61,070 nt of DNA from Spartobacteria bacterium (GTDB lineage Bacteria; Verrucomicrobiota; Verrucomicrobiia; Chthoniobacterales; Chthoniobacteraceae), in assembly GCA_021324395.1 (NCBI GenBank), contig JAJPJG010000026.1, positions 1-61,070 on the forward strand. Direction: 5' to 3'. A model generated the notes under the pieces. It was not told the DNA's origin. It searched no databases and worked only from the letters and a program-made list of their open reading frames with translations. Made by a program: the position numbers and the translations under genes. Position 1 is the first letter of the stretch, and each line of letters starts with the position of its first letter. Below are positions 54,222 to 61,070 of this stretch, piece after piece.

Positions 54222-54691
54222 CGAAAACCGAACACGAGCGCCCAGCGCGTTTGCAGCTCCGGCGATTTTTCGATTTCGAGCATGATGTAATACATCGCCG
54301 ATTTGCGCGGTACAATGTGTGTGCCGGCAGCATGCGCTTTTTTGAAATATTCCGTTTCCGCGAGATTGCCGTTTTCGTCGTAAGCATGCACGGAAACCAC
54401 CGCGCCATCGGCATCGGTCGCGGCAAGAAACCAGTATTCATTGCCCTTGAAAAGCTGGTGCACGATTATTTTCTGCGTTTGCGGCGGCAACGTGCCGCCC
54501 CAGTATTCCTCGCGCACCGTGAAACCGTTTTGCACAAACGGCTGCGCCGCTTCGATTGCGTAGGTGAGCGTGCGATCCGCATTTTTTCCCGGCGTGTGGC
54601 GCAACCGCGTCTTTTTTTGCGCGACGGCGGAATCGGCGAAGACGATGCAGGCGAGAAAGGTCAGCGCGAAGAAGCAATGGGAATTTCGCAT
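54218..54691 (-). CDS. Uncharacterised small secreted protein
   Basis: A 157-residue protein was not recognised. It has a signal peptide (about residues 1-24, ending 'SAVAQKK') and a mature part of alternating beta and polar stretches ('GFTVREEYWGGTLPPQTQKIIVHQLFKGNEYWFLAATDADGAVVSVHAYD', read as separate strands). It contains no catalytic motif. The pattern of a basic mature N-terminus and paired aromatic residues suggests a small periplasmic beta-sandwich. It overlaps the convergent sigma gene by four bases at their 3' ends and is divergent from the Nudix-like gene. Function unknown. Confidence 0.72.
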   Translation of the reverse strand: MRNSHCFFALTFLACIVFADSAVAQKKTRLRHTPGKNADRTLTYAIEAAQPFVQNGFTVREEYWGGTLPPQTQKIIVHQLFKGNEYWFLAATDADGAVVSVHAYDENGNLAETEYFKKAHAAGTHIVPRKSAMYYIMLEIEKSPELQTRWALVFGFR

Positions 54692-54779
54692 CGCTTCAAA
54701 AGGTTAATCGCATCGGCTCGCGCTGTCGACCTGCGCGTGGACTCGACAAGCGCCCGCTGCGCATGAAAACTCCGCGCCG

Positions 54780-55397
54780 ATGAAAGAAGAAATGATCCTC
54801 GTCCTGCGGCGCGCGCTGCTGGAGCAGCTCGGAATGTTCCAGGGCTTGAACTTCGAAGTGGAAAAATATCTGCCCGCTTTGCTCGCCCGCGAAAACAATT
54901 TCTTCATGCCTCGCTCGCAGGCGGAGACGGATCCGACGTTCAAGCAGATCATCCCGTATGTTTTACTTGTGCACGACGGTCGTGTGCTGCATTACGTGCG
55001 CGGGAAAAAGGCAGGCGAGCAGCGGCTCGTGGCAAAAGGCTCGATCGGCATCGGCGGCCACATGAACGACAACGACGAGCATCTTTTCGCGCTCGATAAA
55101 GCGGCTTATCTCGAAGGCGTGAAGCGCGAAGTCTGCGAGGAACTCAACGTGCAGACAAATTTTCAAAACAAGATCGTCGCGCTGCTGAATGATGATTCGA
55201 ATGAGGTTGGCAAAGTCCATCTCGGCGTCGTGCACATTTTTCAGCTCGAAAGCGACAACGTGCAAAAGCGCGAGTCGATGATCACGAATCTCGCGTTTTT
55301 GTCCGCGGACGAATTACGCGCGAAACGCGACGCGATGGAGACTTGGTCGCAGATTTGCGTCGACGCTCTCGACACGCTGCTCGCGCGCGCGCAATAG
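54780..55397 (+). CDS. Predicted phosphoesterase, MutT/Nudix-like with interrupted Nudix box (COG4112-like)
   Basis: A 205-residue soluble protein. It has the start and end of a Nudix box, 'GIGGHMNDNDEHLF' (about 90-103) and 'REVCEELNV' (116-124), but the stretch between them is longer than the canonical G-x5-E-x7-REUxEExGU. There is about one extra residue before and eight extra residues after the first Glu. The overall layout (N-terminal 'LVLRRALLEQLGMFQGLNF', 'YVLLVHDGRVLHYVRGKKAGEQRL') matches the 'predicted phosphoesterase, MutT family' group. It may cleave a nucleoside diphosphate derivative. It is divergent from the small secreted protein gene and precedes a lipoprotein-like gene. Confidence 0.83.
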   Translation: MKEEMILVLRRALLEQLGMFQGLNFEVEKYLPALLARENNFFMPRSQAETDPTFKQIIPYVLLVHDGRVLHYVRGKKAGEQRLVAKGSIGIGGHMNDNDEHLFALDKAAYLEGVKREVCEELNVQTNFQNKIVALLNDDSNEVGKVHLGVVHIFQLESDNVQKRESMITNLAFLSADELRAKRDAMETWSQICVDALDTLLARAQ

Positions 55398-55442
55398 GCC
55401 CAAAACAGAGCCGGTTTCCGAATGGGTTGTTAAAGCTCATTC

Positions 55443-55664
55443 ATGAAAACAATCCTGCTTCTCTCCACCGCGCTCGCGTTCACCGCGTGCGAACAACGCA
55501 TCGAAACTCCGTCGTCACAGCCTGCGGAAAAAACCGAGGAGAAAAGCACGACTATCGTGCAGCCGCCGGTTTCGGAAAAGAAATCGGAAACAAACACGAC
55601 AATCGTCAATCCGCCGAAGACGGAGGAAAAATCGAGCACGACAACGACGACGACCGGTCAGTAA
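55443..55664 (+). CDS. Small putative lipoprotein with repeated Thr/Pro/Lys tail
   Basis: A 73-residue protein with a signal peptide (residues 1-15) ending in 'LAFTACEQ'. Cys16 may be lipidated, although the -3 residue is Phe rather than the usual Leu. The mature part consists of near-repeats 'TTIVQPPVSEKK' and 'TTIVNPPKTEEK', plus Thr-rich ends, probably disordered. It could be an envelope lipoprotein anchoring a small tether. It starts 46 bp after the Nudix-like stop on the same strand and ends 18 bp before the convergent DUF5069 gene. It matches no known family by eye. Confidence 0.6.
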   Translation: MKTILLLSTALAFTACEQRIETPSSQPAEKTEEKSTTIVQPPVSEKKSETNTTIVNPPKTEEKSSTTTTTTGQ

Positions 55665-55682
55665 CCGATCGCAAGCGCCGCA

Positions 55683-56117
55683 TTATTTCGCGTAGCTCGC
55701 CTTGTCGTCAGCTTCGAGCCAATCGAAAAGCGTCGTCTTTGCAGGATCGAGACCGAGCGGTTTGCACTGCTCGGCAAACCATTCGCGGCGCTCGGGATCG
55801 TCATGCGGACGCGCGGCTTCGACGCCTTCGCTCCACTCTTTGATTTCCTCCGGCGTCTTCGGCAAACCGTTGCGATCGACCCATTGCGCTAGCGCATCAT
55901 CGTTCAGTCCGTTCGCGACCTGCGTTTTGAAATCGTCGCCAGTGATGCCTTTGAAACCGAAGAGAAAATTGTCGAGCGGACAATCAAAGTGATATTCGCC
56001 GATGTTGCCCGCGAGCAGCGCGCGGCATTTGTCGATGGTGCGTCCGAGAATTGCATATCCACCGATGCGGATTCGCGGACTGCGAGGAGGTTCTTTGATG
56101 AGGTCTTTTGCGTTCAT
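55683..56117 (-). CDS. DUF5069 domain protein
   Basis: A 144-residue cytoplasmic protein that matches the DUF5069 pattern: 'RIRIGGYAILGRTIDKCRALLAG' near residues 15-37, 'GEYHFDCPLDNFLFGF' near 40-55, and 'FDWLEADD' at the C-terminus. The function of the family is unknown. An ATG at 56115-56117 starts the protein directly after a perfect inverted repeat (56121-56145), so it is probably tightly regulated with a very short leader and no obvious ribosome-binding site. It is convergent with the lipoprotein-like gene and downstream of the ABA-sandwich-like gene. Confidence 0.85.
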   Translation of the reverse strand: MNAKDLIKEPPRSPRIRIGGYAILGRTIDKCRALLAGNIGEYHFDCPLDNFLFGFKGITGDDFKTQVANGLNDDALAQWVDRNGLPKTPEEIKEWSEGVEAARPHDDPERREWFAEQCKPLGLDPAKTTLFDWLEADDKASYAK

Positions 56118-56120
56118 AAT

Positions 56121-56145
56121 TTATGTAACTATCGAAGTTACATAA
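56121..56145. promoter_or_regulatory. Perfect inverted repeat, likely operator for the DUF5069 gene
   Basis: TTATGTAACT (56121-56130) and AGTTACATAA (56136-56145) are perfect 10-bp arms around ATCGA. The repeat lies a few bases upstream of the DUF5069 start codon. On the minus strand TAACTT at 56135-56140 could serve as a -10 element, 16 bases from TTGCCA, so a bound protein would block transcription. Confidence 0.6.
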
Positions 56146-56146
56146 C

Positions 56147-56162
56147 TTGCCACGTGTGGCAA
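56147..56162. promoter_or_regulatory. Second palindrome beside the DUF5069 operator
   Basis: TTGCCAC (56147-56153) and GTGGCAA (56156-56162) flank GT, giving 7-bp arms, one base from the larger inverted repeat at 56121-56145. On the minus strand it holds the TTGCCA that could be the -35 box. It may be a second operator or a short terminator stem for the upstream gene; no T-run follows. Confidence 0.4.
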
Positions 56163-56179
56163 TCGCAAAAAAACGCGGA

Positions 56180-56623
56180 CTACAAAAGCTGATCCGTATC
56201 GATATCAATCTCCACGCCGCAACAGCGCAGGCCGGCGAGACAAATCGCGAGCGGCGCCGTGCGTGCGACGCTCGGCATGGCATTGCCGAAACACGCAATC
56301 CACCGGCCCATGTGCCGCTGCATTTGTAGACCATTTTTTAAATCACTGATCTGCTCGACAATTCGCCACGCTGTATCGAGATCGGTCGAATACGGGCGAT
56401 AGATTTGCACCTTCACCACTTTCGTCATCGACCAGTCGACGTTCGGCAAAAAGAGCTGATAATACGGATCGCGGATCGCATTCAACGCCTCCTCCTCCGT
56501 CGCAAACCGAAACAGCGCATGCGAATCCTCCCAGTGCACCTCCGGCTGCTCGTGAGTCACATACTCGGCCACCAGCGCGTCGATATCTGCGAGCGACGCT
56601 ACTTTCATGTGCTCACGTTTCAT
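56180..56623 (-). CDS. Phage ABA-sandwich-like small protein
   Basis: A 147-residue protein whose middle and end follow the 'phage ABA sandwich' pattern: 'ALVAEYVTHE' at the N-terminus, 'YRPYSTDLDTAWRIVEQISDLKNG' near residues 75-98, 'RWIACFG' and 'ARTAPLAICLAGLRCCGVEI' near the C-terminus. This domain occurs in short proteins of phages and in many verrucomicrobial genomes; the function is unknown. Two nearby ATGs (56623 and 56608) are both possible starts; the first is used here. It lies one base from the stop of the DUF6941-like gene, suggesting co-transcription. No other phage gene is nearby, so it is not evidence of a prophage. Confidence 0.7.
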   Translation of the reverse strand: MKREHMKVASLADIDALVAEYVTHEQPEVHWEDSHALFRFATEEEALNAIRDPYYQLFLPNVDWSMTKVVKVQIYRPYSTDLDTAWRIVEQISDLKNGLQMQRHMGRWIACFGNAMPSVARTAPLAICLAGLRCCGVEIDIDTDQLL

Positions 56624-56624
56624 T

Positions 56625-57029
56625 TTACATACTCGATGCAGGCATATACACCACCTGTAACGGGATGCTTGCGGCCTGTTTTTCGTCTACGTTTACGTCC
56701 ACGGCATATAAACCTTCACGCTCGAACGGGAGTTGCTGAATATTTAAAATCAAATTGCGCGTCGCGAAAAAGAAATCGTCCGGCAATTCCACGTCGAAAA
56801 CCGTCTCGAGCGGCGGCACAATCGAACGGCCATCTTCATCGACAAAATTCACGCGCACCGCATGCGTCCCCTCCTCTTCCTTGCGAAAGACTAGCCGCAG
56901 CGCCACCGAGCACTGCGGATGAATGGCGGGAACTTCCGCTGCGACGATCGTGTCAAAGGCACCGAGCAGGCAGAGCTTGCCTTCGTAATCGACGGCGGAA
57001 TCGCAAAGTGCAGCGACCTGGATTTCCAT
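56625..57029 (-). CDS. DUF6941-like uncharacterised protein
   Basis: A 134-residue protein from the ATG at 57027-57029 ('MEIQVAALCDSAVDYEGKL'). It has the pattern of the DUF6941 family: 'GKLCLLGAFDTIVAAEVPA', 'CSVALRLVFRKEEEG', 'FDVELPDDFFFATRNLILNI' and 'EGLYAVDVNVD', all beta-strand-rich. Function unknown. An earlier in-frame TTG at 57080 would give a basic, non-conserved tail and lie seven bases after the quinone oxidoreductase stop; the ATG is preferred. It likely belongs to the transcript that begins further upstream and continues into the ABA-sandwich-like gene. Confidence 0.75.
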   Translation of the reverse strand: MEIQVAALCDSAVDYEGKLCLLGAFDTIVAAEVPAIHPQCSVALRLVFRKEEEGTHAVRVNFVDEDGRSIVPPLETVFDVELPDDFFFATRNLILNIQQLPFEREGLYAVDVNVDEKQAASIPLQVVYMPASSM

Positions 57030-57086
57030 CTCACGACGCTGAAGAAAATGCGCGCGAAAGGCAACGCGTTTGTTTGACAAGCGCAG

Positions 57087-58040
57087 TTACGGAATCAGCA
57101 CGATTTTGCCGTAAGCACCTGGTTCGAGCACCGCGCGATGCGCGTCAGGCGCTTGCGCGAGAGGAAGCGTTTTACCGATGATCGGACGCAGCGCGCCCCG
57201 TTCGAGGCCCTCGGAAATCTCTTCGTAAATTTGCGCGAGCTCCGCACTCGTCGCATGCCCGAGCATCATTCCGCGGATGTCCGCGTCGCGCGCCATCAAA
57301 TTGCGCGGATCGATCTCAACCGGCCCTCGACTGCCGATCACGACGACGCGCCCACTCTTTGCGAGAATCGTCAGGTCTTTGCCGAGATTTACGTTCGCTA
57401 GCATTTCCAAAATCAAATCCACGCCGCGTTCATTCGTCGCCGCGACAATCTGATCGAGGTAATCGCCCGCGTGATGATCGAACACTTCGTCCGCGCCATT
57501 CTCGCGCACGAGCTCGCGGCCCCTGTCGGTGCTCGCGGTTCCGAATACGTGCAGTCCCGCCGCGTGCGCGAGCTGCACTGCGGCCGTTCCAACACCGCCG
57601 CTCGCGCCATGGACTAGCAGCGTTTCACCCGCGCGGGCGTGGCCGCGGCCAAACAACGCTCGATGCGCCGTGCCGAACGGAACGCCGATGCCCGCGCCTT
57701 GTTCGAATGAAATTTTTTCCGGCAATCGATGCACATCGGCCACATCGCACAACGCAAGCTCCGCATATGTGCCGCTAATCGACCGCGAGACAAAAACGCG
57801 TTCGCCTTTTTCAAAATCCGCCGCCGATTTTTCCACGATACCCGCACCATCATTGCCCGGCGTGAATGGCAGCGATGGCTTTGCAGCGTATTTTCCGCTG
57901 CGAATGTAAGTGTCCACCGGATTCACGCCCGCCGCGCGGATCCGCACCAGCACTTGATTCGCGGCCGGTTGCGGCTCCGGCACGTCGACCATCCGCATCA
58001 CTTCCGGCTCGCCAAATTCTTCAACGCGGATTGCTTTCAT
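57087..58040 (-). CDS. NADPH:quinone oxidoreductase-type medium-chain dehydrogenase
   Basis: A 317-residue medium-chain dehydrogenase of the quinone-reductase (zinc-free) branch. It shows 'IRAAGVNPVDTYIRSGKY' near residues 33-50, 'PFTPGNDGAGIVEK', 'GAGIGVPFGTAHRALF', the cofactor site 'ASGGVGTAAVQLAHAAGL' near 145-162 and 'VVVIGSRGPVEI'. The absence of the zinc-binding Cys cluster and the NADPH-type Rossmann loop support a quinone or enone reductase role. Its start overlaps the mqnD stop by four bases (58037-58040); a redox role linked to menaquinone is tempting but unproven. Confidence 0.9.
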   Translation of the reverse strand: MKAIRVEEFGEPEVMRMVDVPEPQPAANQVLVRIRAAGVNPVDTYIRSGKYAAKPSLPFTPGNDGAGIVEKSAADFEKGERVFVSRSISGTYAELALCDVADVHRLPEKISFEQGAGIGVPFGTAHRALFGRGHARAGETLLVHGASGGVGTAAVQLAHAAGLHVFGTASTDRGRELVRENGADEVFDHHAGDYLDQIVAATNERGVDLILEMLANVNLGKDLTILAKSGRVVVIGSRGPVEIDPRNLMARDADIRGMMLGHATSAELAQIYEEISEGLERGALRPIIGKTLPLAQAPDAHRAVLEPGAYGKIVLIP

Positions 58041-58894
58041 TGCACAAACTCGAGCTCCACCGGCGCGGGAATCAGCCCGGCCTCGTGCGCCTGCTTGAGG
58101 AATTCGTGAATCGCAAGCCGACCGCGCTCGCCGTAATCAAGCGTGAGTTCGTTCACATACATGCCGATGAATTTGTCCGCGAGCGCTGTGTTCATGCCGC
58201 GCGCGAGTGGCATCGAGTGCTGCACCGCCGGCGCGCGATGCTCGAGGCCGTAGCGAATGCTTTCGTGCAAAATATCGGAAATTTCGCGCCGCACTTCCGG
58301 CGGAATATCCTTGCGAATGACGTTGCCGCCAAGCGGCAGCGGCAGACCGGTTTTGATTTTCCACCAAATACCGAGATCCAAAATATCGACGAGTTGCTCG
58401 TCCTGATACGTGAGCTGGCCTTCGTGAATGATGAGCCCGACGTCCGCCTGCCCATTTTTCACCGCGTCGAAAATTTCATCAAACGGCACGACGACCGTGT
58501 CACAGTCGCCGATCGCCAGACGCAACGCGAGATAAGCGCTCGTCATAGTGCCCGGCACCGCGATGCGCCGCTGCAGGAGCCATTCGCGGACTTCGCCGAG
58601 ACGCGGATTGTCCGGAAGCCCGGCACGATTTTTCGCCACCAGCAAAGGCCCGTAATCATCGCCCATGCTCGCGCCACACGGCAGCAGCGCATATTTGTCG
58701 AGCACGTAAGCGTAAGCATGAATCGAGATTGCCGAGATGTGCAGTTCGCCACGTGTCGCACGCTCGTTTAATGTCTGAATATCCTGTAAAATGTGCTCGA
58801 ACCGATAACCGCGCGTATCGATTTTGTGCTCCGCGAGCGCATAAAACATAAACGCGTCATCCGGATCAGGAGAGTGGCCAAGGGTGAAAGTCAT
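58037..58894 (-). CDS. mqnD: 1,4-dihydroxy-6-naphthoate synthase family protein (futalosine menaquinone pathway)
   Basis: A 285-residue protein of the MqnD/MqnA periplasmic-binding-like fold, the enzyme family that forms 1,4-dihydroxy-6-naphthoate in the futalosine route to menaquinone. It starts 'MTFTLGHSPDPDDAFMFYAL', the MqnD signature, and continues with 'LHISAISIHAYAYV', 'GASMGDDYGPLLVAK', 'AVPGTMTSAYLALRL', 'GLIIHEGQLTY' and 'KTGLPLPLGGNVI'. The ATG at 58892-58894 is chosen because the usual N-terminus begins there. mqnA, mqnB and mqnC are not in the window. It follows the family-9 glycosyltransferase by 40 bp and overlaps the quinone reductase. Confidence 0.92.
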   Translation of the reverse strand: MTFTLGHSPDPDDAFMFYALAEHKIDTRGYRFEHILQDIQTLNERATRGELHISAISIHAYAYVLDKYALLPCGASMGDDYGPLLVAKNRAGLPDNPRLGEVREWLLQRRIAVPGTMTSAYLALRLAIGDCDTVVVPFDEIFDAVKNGQADVGLIIHEGQLTYQDEQLVDILDLGIWWKIKTGLPLPLGGNVIRKDIPPEVRREISDILHESIRYGLEHRAPAVQHSMPLARGMNTALADKFIGMYVNELTLDYGERGRLAIHEFLKQAHEAGLIPAPVELEFVQ

Positions 58895-58934
58895 GCCGCT
58901 CTGAATAGTGAATGCGAAGCAGGGCGGCAAACTT

Positions 58935-59918
58935 TCATTCGGAACTTATAAGCATCCGCTGCACGGCTTTGAATACAGCCGGTGGTTCTATCGCTCTCAG
59001 ACACTTCAATGCGTAAGGGCAATCGCTCGTTAGCCAACACGGAGCACAGGGCACGGGCGTGTAAAATGTTTCCGTTCGTGGATAGCGGTAACCTTCCGGC
59101 GATTCATAGCCACCGAACAGAATGACGGATTTGATTTTGTAAGCATTTGCCAGATGCATTCCGCCGGAACTCGGCCCGATGAATACATCCGCTTGACTGA
59201 TGATGTGCGCGAACCCGGAGAGATCTGTTTGCCCAGCAAAGGAATAAAATCGCGCACCGAATTCACCGGCTGGAAAAGGAGACTCGGTTCCGACTTCAAT
59301 CACGGAATACTCCGCTCGAAGGAGCTTGATCAACTCACGCCAATACTCAACGGGCCAGTTTTTATTTGGAGTCCAACGGCTCGACAACGGCTGAATCACC
59401 ACACGTGGACGGGTTATCGCAGCGATCGCATCATGGATCTCGGTTCCCGGCTCGAGCGGAGGCGGAACAATTTCATTGAAATCCATTTTCAATCCCACGC
59501 ACTCAGCCATCAAAGTCATCAGCGGTCGAGGGGGCGGAACTGCATAATTGTAGGCAAGCCGCAGTGAACGACGGCGGTTCTTTTTATCCGATTCCACTTC
59601 GTCGACGAAAGGGTGTCCTTTGAAGAACTCGGGATGGCGGCAAATGAAGGTGATGTGACAATGAGGATTCCTTCGTTTGATTTCGGCAAAAATCGGAGTG
59701 CACATCAGTTCGTCGCCAATGCCGCCGCCCGGCGCGGCGATGCGCAGCGCACGTCGCTCGTAGGGTTTGCTCAACGGCCACGGCCAGTGCGCCCGAATGA
59801 ATGCATCAGGCCCGTGCAGCACCAATCGTTTGTTCAACCCATCGCGGAATGCCTTAAAACGCCAGCTCAGTCCGGCGCGCAGACGTTTCCAGAGATGGCT
59901 GGGTCTAGAGCCAGGCAC
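58935..59918 (-). CDS. Glycosyltransferase family 9 (heptosyltransferase-like)
   Basis: A 327-residue soluble transferase of the ADP-heptose:LPS heptosyltransferase family. It has 'LRIAAPGGGIGDELMCTPIFAEIKRR' near residues 57-82 (first Rossmann loop), 'VVIQPLSSRWTPNKNWPVEYWRELI' and 'QADVFIGPSSGGMHLANAYKIKSVILFG' with the acceptor/nucleotide binding Gly-Gly, followed by 'CAPCWLTSDCPYALKCL'. The final Cys-rich stretch is often present in GT9 proteins. It likely adds a heptose or related sugar to an envelope glycan. It lies 24 bp after the acyltransferase gene and 40 bp before mqnD. Confidence 0.87.
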   Translation of the reverse strand: MPGSRPSHLWKRLRAGLSWRFKAFRDGLNKRLVLHGPDAFIRAHWPWPLSKPYERRALRIAAPGGGIGDELMCTPIFAEIKRRNPHCHITFICRHPEFFKGHPFVDEVESDKKNRRRSLRLAYNYAVPPPRPLMTLMAECVGLKMDFNEIVPPPLEPGTEIHDAIAAITRPRVVIQPLSSRWTPNKNWPVEYWRELIKLLRAEYSVIEVGTESPFPAGEFGARFYSFAGQTDLSGFAHIISQADVFIGPSSGGMHLANAYKIKSVILFGGYESPEGYRYPRTETFYTPVPCAPCWLTSDCPYALKCLRAIEPPAVFKAVQRMLISSE

Positions 59919-59942
59919 TTTGTTACAGAACCGGACGAGTTC

Positions 59943-61031
59943 CTACGTTGCCGTGGCAATTTCTTGAACCGTAGCAATGGCTGCGGCACGTTTTCCCATC
60001 GCTTGCCGCGCTTTTACGAACCGATGTCGCCATGCTTCGATAGGACGATCAACCAACAGGTAGAGCAACAGTGAGCCGACTGCAATTAATAACCACGAGA
60101 GCAGTAAAAAACGCGTGCGGCCAATGGTTCCAATGCCAAAAGCGGTCGTATTGTTCAGCGCCAGCACGGGAATCCTGTGAAAAACGTAAACCGAGTATGA
60201 GAGATTGCCGAGATGCCGATCAAACGCCGGAGACGGTTGTCGGACATTCCAGGCAACGAACGGCAGCGCAACCATAGCGGCTAGCGCGGGCAGATATTTC
60301 GCCCAACCCGCTGCTTTGCCGAGAGGCGGATAATAAACCATGAGCCCACACACCGCGACCGAGACTGCCAGAGAGAGCAGCGCAAATCTGCGTGATGATT
60401 GCCAGCCACTCAACTGCACCAAAACACCTGCCAAAAAGAAGAGAATATCACGCGATATCCAGCAGAGGGGAGTCGCAAACAGCAAGACAACAGATCCAGC
60501 TACCGCGAAGAATACACTACTAACAAAAATGCGATTTCCCCTTTGCTGAAGAGTAAGCAATACCGTCAGAAGCATAGGCGCGATGAGGTAAAACTGCATC
60601 TCAATGTCCAACGACCAACCTTGAGGCAGCCACTGGGGTTGGCCCGCCGAACTCACGATCGCGAGTGATCGAACCACCCAGGTCAGGTTGGCATAGGTCT
60701 GAACATCCGCCCAACGAATCGGAAAAAGAAAAAACAGAACACCACTCATGAGCCAGCAACACCAGTAAAGCGGCGCCAAACGCCAGAATCGGCTGATTAC
60801 AAATGACGAATACGGTAAGCGACATGCACGGTATTGGCTTTGCCACATTGAACTGATCCAGAATCCGCTCAGAAGAAAAAACACATTCACTGCAGTCACT
60901 CCGATTTCAAGGATGCCGCTGTGCTGTAGCACGACGAGCACGGCGAGAAAAAGTCGGAATAGTCCGGGACGGAAGATTGATTTCACGGGGTTAGCCTCAG
61001 GAAAGATGCCTGACGGTTCAGTCCGGCACAT
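59943..61031 (-). CDS. Acyltransferase 3 family membrane protein (OafA/YrhL-like)
   Basis: A 362-residue polytopic membrane protein of the acyltransferase-3 family, which O-acylates exported glycans. About ten hydrophobic segments are present. 'LFLAVLVVLQHSGILEIGVTAVNVFFLLSGFW' contains the conserved His and 'FFLLSGFW' motif near residues 29-58, with 'PQGWSLDIEMQFYLIAPML' (about 146-164) and 'VYVFHRIPVLAL' (about 280) as further family marks. The start at 61029-61031 gives a polar leader of about 12 residues; the gene begins close to the right edge, so its promoter may lie outside the window. It is followed by a family-9 glycosyltransferase. Confidence 0.85.
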   Translation of the reverse strand: MCRTEPSGIFPEANPVKSIFRPGLFRLFLAVLVVLQHSGILEIGVTAVNVFFLLSGFWISSMWQSQYRACRLPYSSFVISRFWRLAPLYWCCWLMSGVLFFLFPIRWADVQTYANLTWVVRSLAIVSSAGQPQWLPQGWSLDIEMQFYLIAPMLLTVLLTLQQRGNRIFVSSVFFAVAGSVVLLFATPLCWISRDILFFLAGVLVQLSGWQSSRRFALLSLAVSVAVCGLMVYYPPLGKAAGWAKYLPALAAMVALPFVAWNVRQPSPAFDRHLGNLSYSVYVFHRIPVLALNNTTAFGIGTIGRTRFLLLSWLLIAVGSLLLYLLVDRPIEAWRHRFVKARQAMGKRAAAIATVQEIATAT

Positions 61032-61070
61032 TTTCAGCGGGGTATTTTACGCTCCGGCGGCAATATTGGA

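Noticed and set aside
56180..56623. Prophage remnant
   Set aside because: Only one phage-like domain is present, with ordinary chromosomal genes on both sides and no integrase, terminase or capsid gene.

Overview
The window reads as a chromosomal segment of a free-living, polymer-degrading member of the Verrucomicrobiota, most likely near the Chthoniobacter/Spartobacteria group (inference). The reasons are: Gram-negative envelope genes (heptose, KDO, FadL, MsbA-like exporters); a futalosine-type menaquinone gene (mqnD family); secreted proteins carrying Ca-binding 'DxDxDG' tails; a CAP protein with a repetitive beta-rich C-terminal module; DUF5069 and phage-ABA-sandwich-like small proteins; and glycoside hydrolases for starch and glucuronoxylan. 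The DNA is moderately GC-rich and very compact. No gap exceeds about 230 bp, and no tRNA, rRNA, CRISPR array, insertion sequence or integrase was seen.

Layout. 1-4079: a transketolase N-terminus cut by the window edge, an MscS channel, prmA and a succinate-semialdehyde-type dehydrogenase. 4080-13999: a starch locus with a 2153-residue secreted protein carrying two GH13 catalytic domains, a second secreted GH13 enzyme, and a divergent maltose/sucrose-type permease. 14003-23521: a long minus-strand signalling and lipid block, read in the order nrdR, degenerate ATP-cone protein, HIT protein, FabF-like synthase, membrane histidine kinase, receiver-GAF kinase, FadL porin, receiver-kinase. Most junctions overlap or nearly touch. 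23634-28011: a glycan modification/export cluster (ABC exporter, acyltransferase, glycosyltransferase, TIM-barrel protein). 28118-33713, plus strand: a DUF502 protein, then a deoxyhypusine-synthase-like protein, heptose kinase, heptose phosphatase, kdsB and pyrG, which together supply LPS inner-core sugars. 33722-37208, minus strand: a pseudopilin with its GspF-type platform protein, D-lactate dehydrogenase and a QueD-type protein.

37287-42904: a four-PAS hybrid kinase divergent from a membrane pyrophosphatase, which is followed by a small membrane protein. 42918-47905: a glucuronate operon (uxuA, hexuronate permease, GH115 alpha-glucuronidase). 47948-51685: a secreted caspase-like protease with an EF-hand, divergent from a secreted CAP-domain protein. 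51682-57029: MsbA-like exporter, sigma factor, small secreted and lipoprotein genes, an interrupted-Nudix protein, DUF5069, ABA-sandwich-like and DUF6941-like proteins. 57087-61031: a quinone oxidoreductase, mqnD, a family-9 glycosyltransferase and an acyltransferase.

The most unusual points are: the coupled nrdR-to-kinase operon with a perfect NrdR-type palindrome in front of it; the caspase/EF-hand protease; the dual-GH13 giant; and a perfect 10-bp-arm inverted repeat (56121-56145) that looks like an operator in front of the DUF5069 gene. All functions are read from motifs and gene order; no database search was run.
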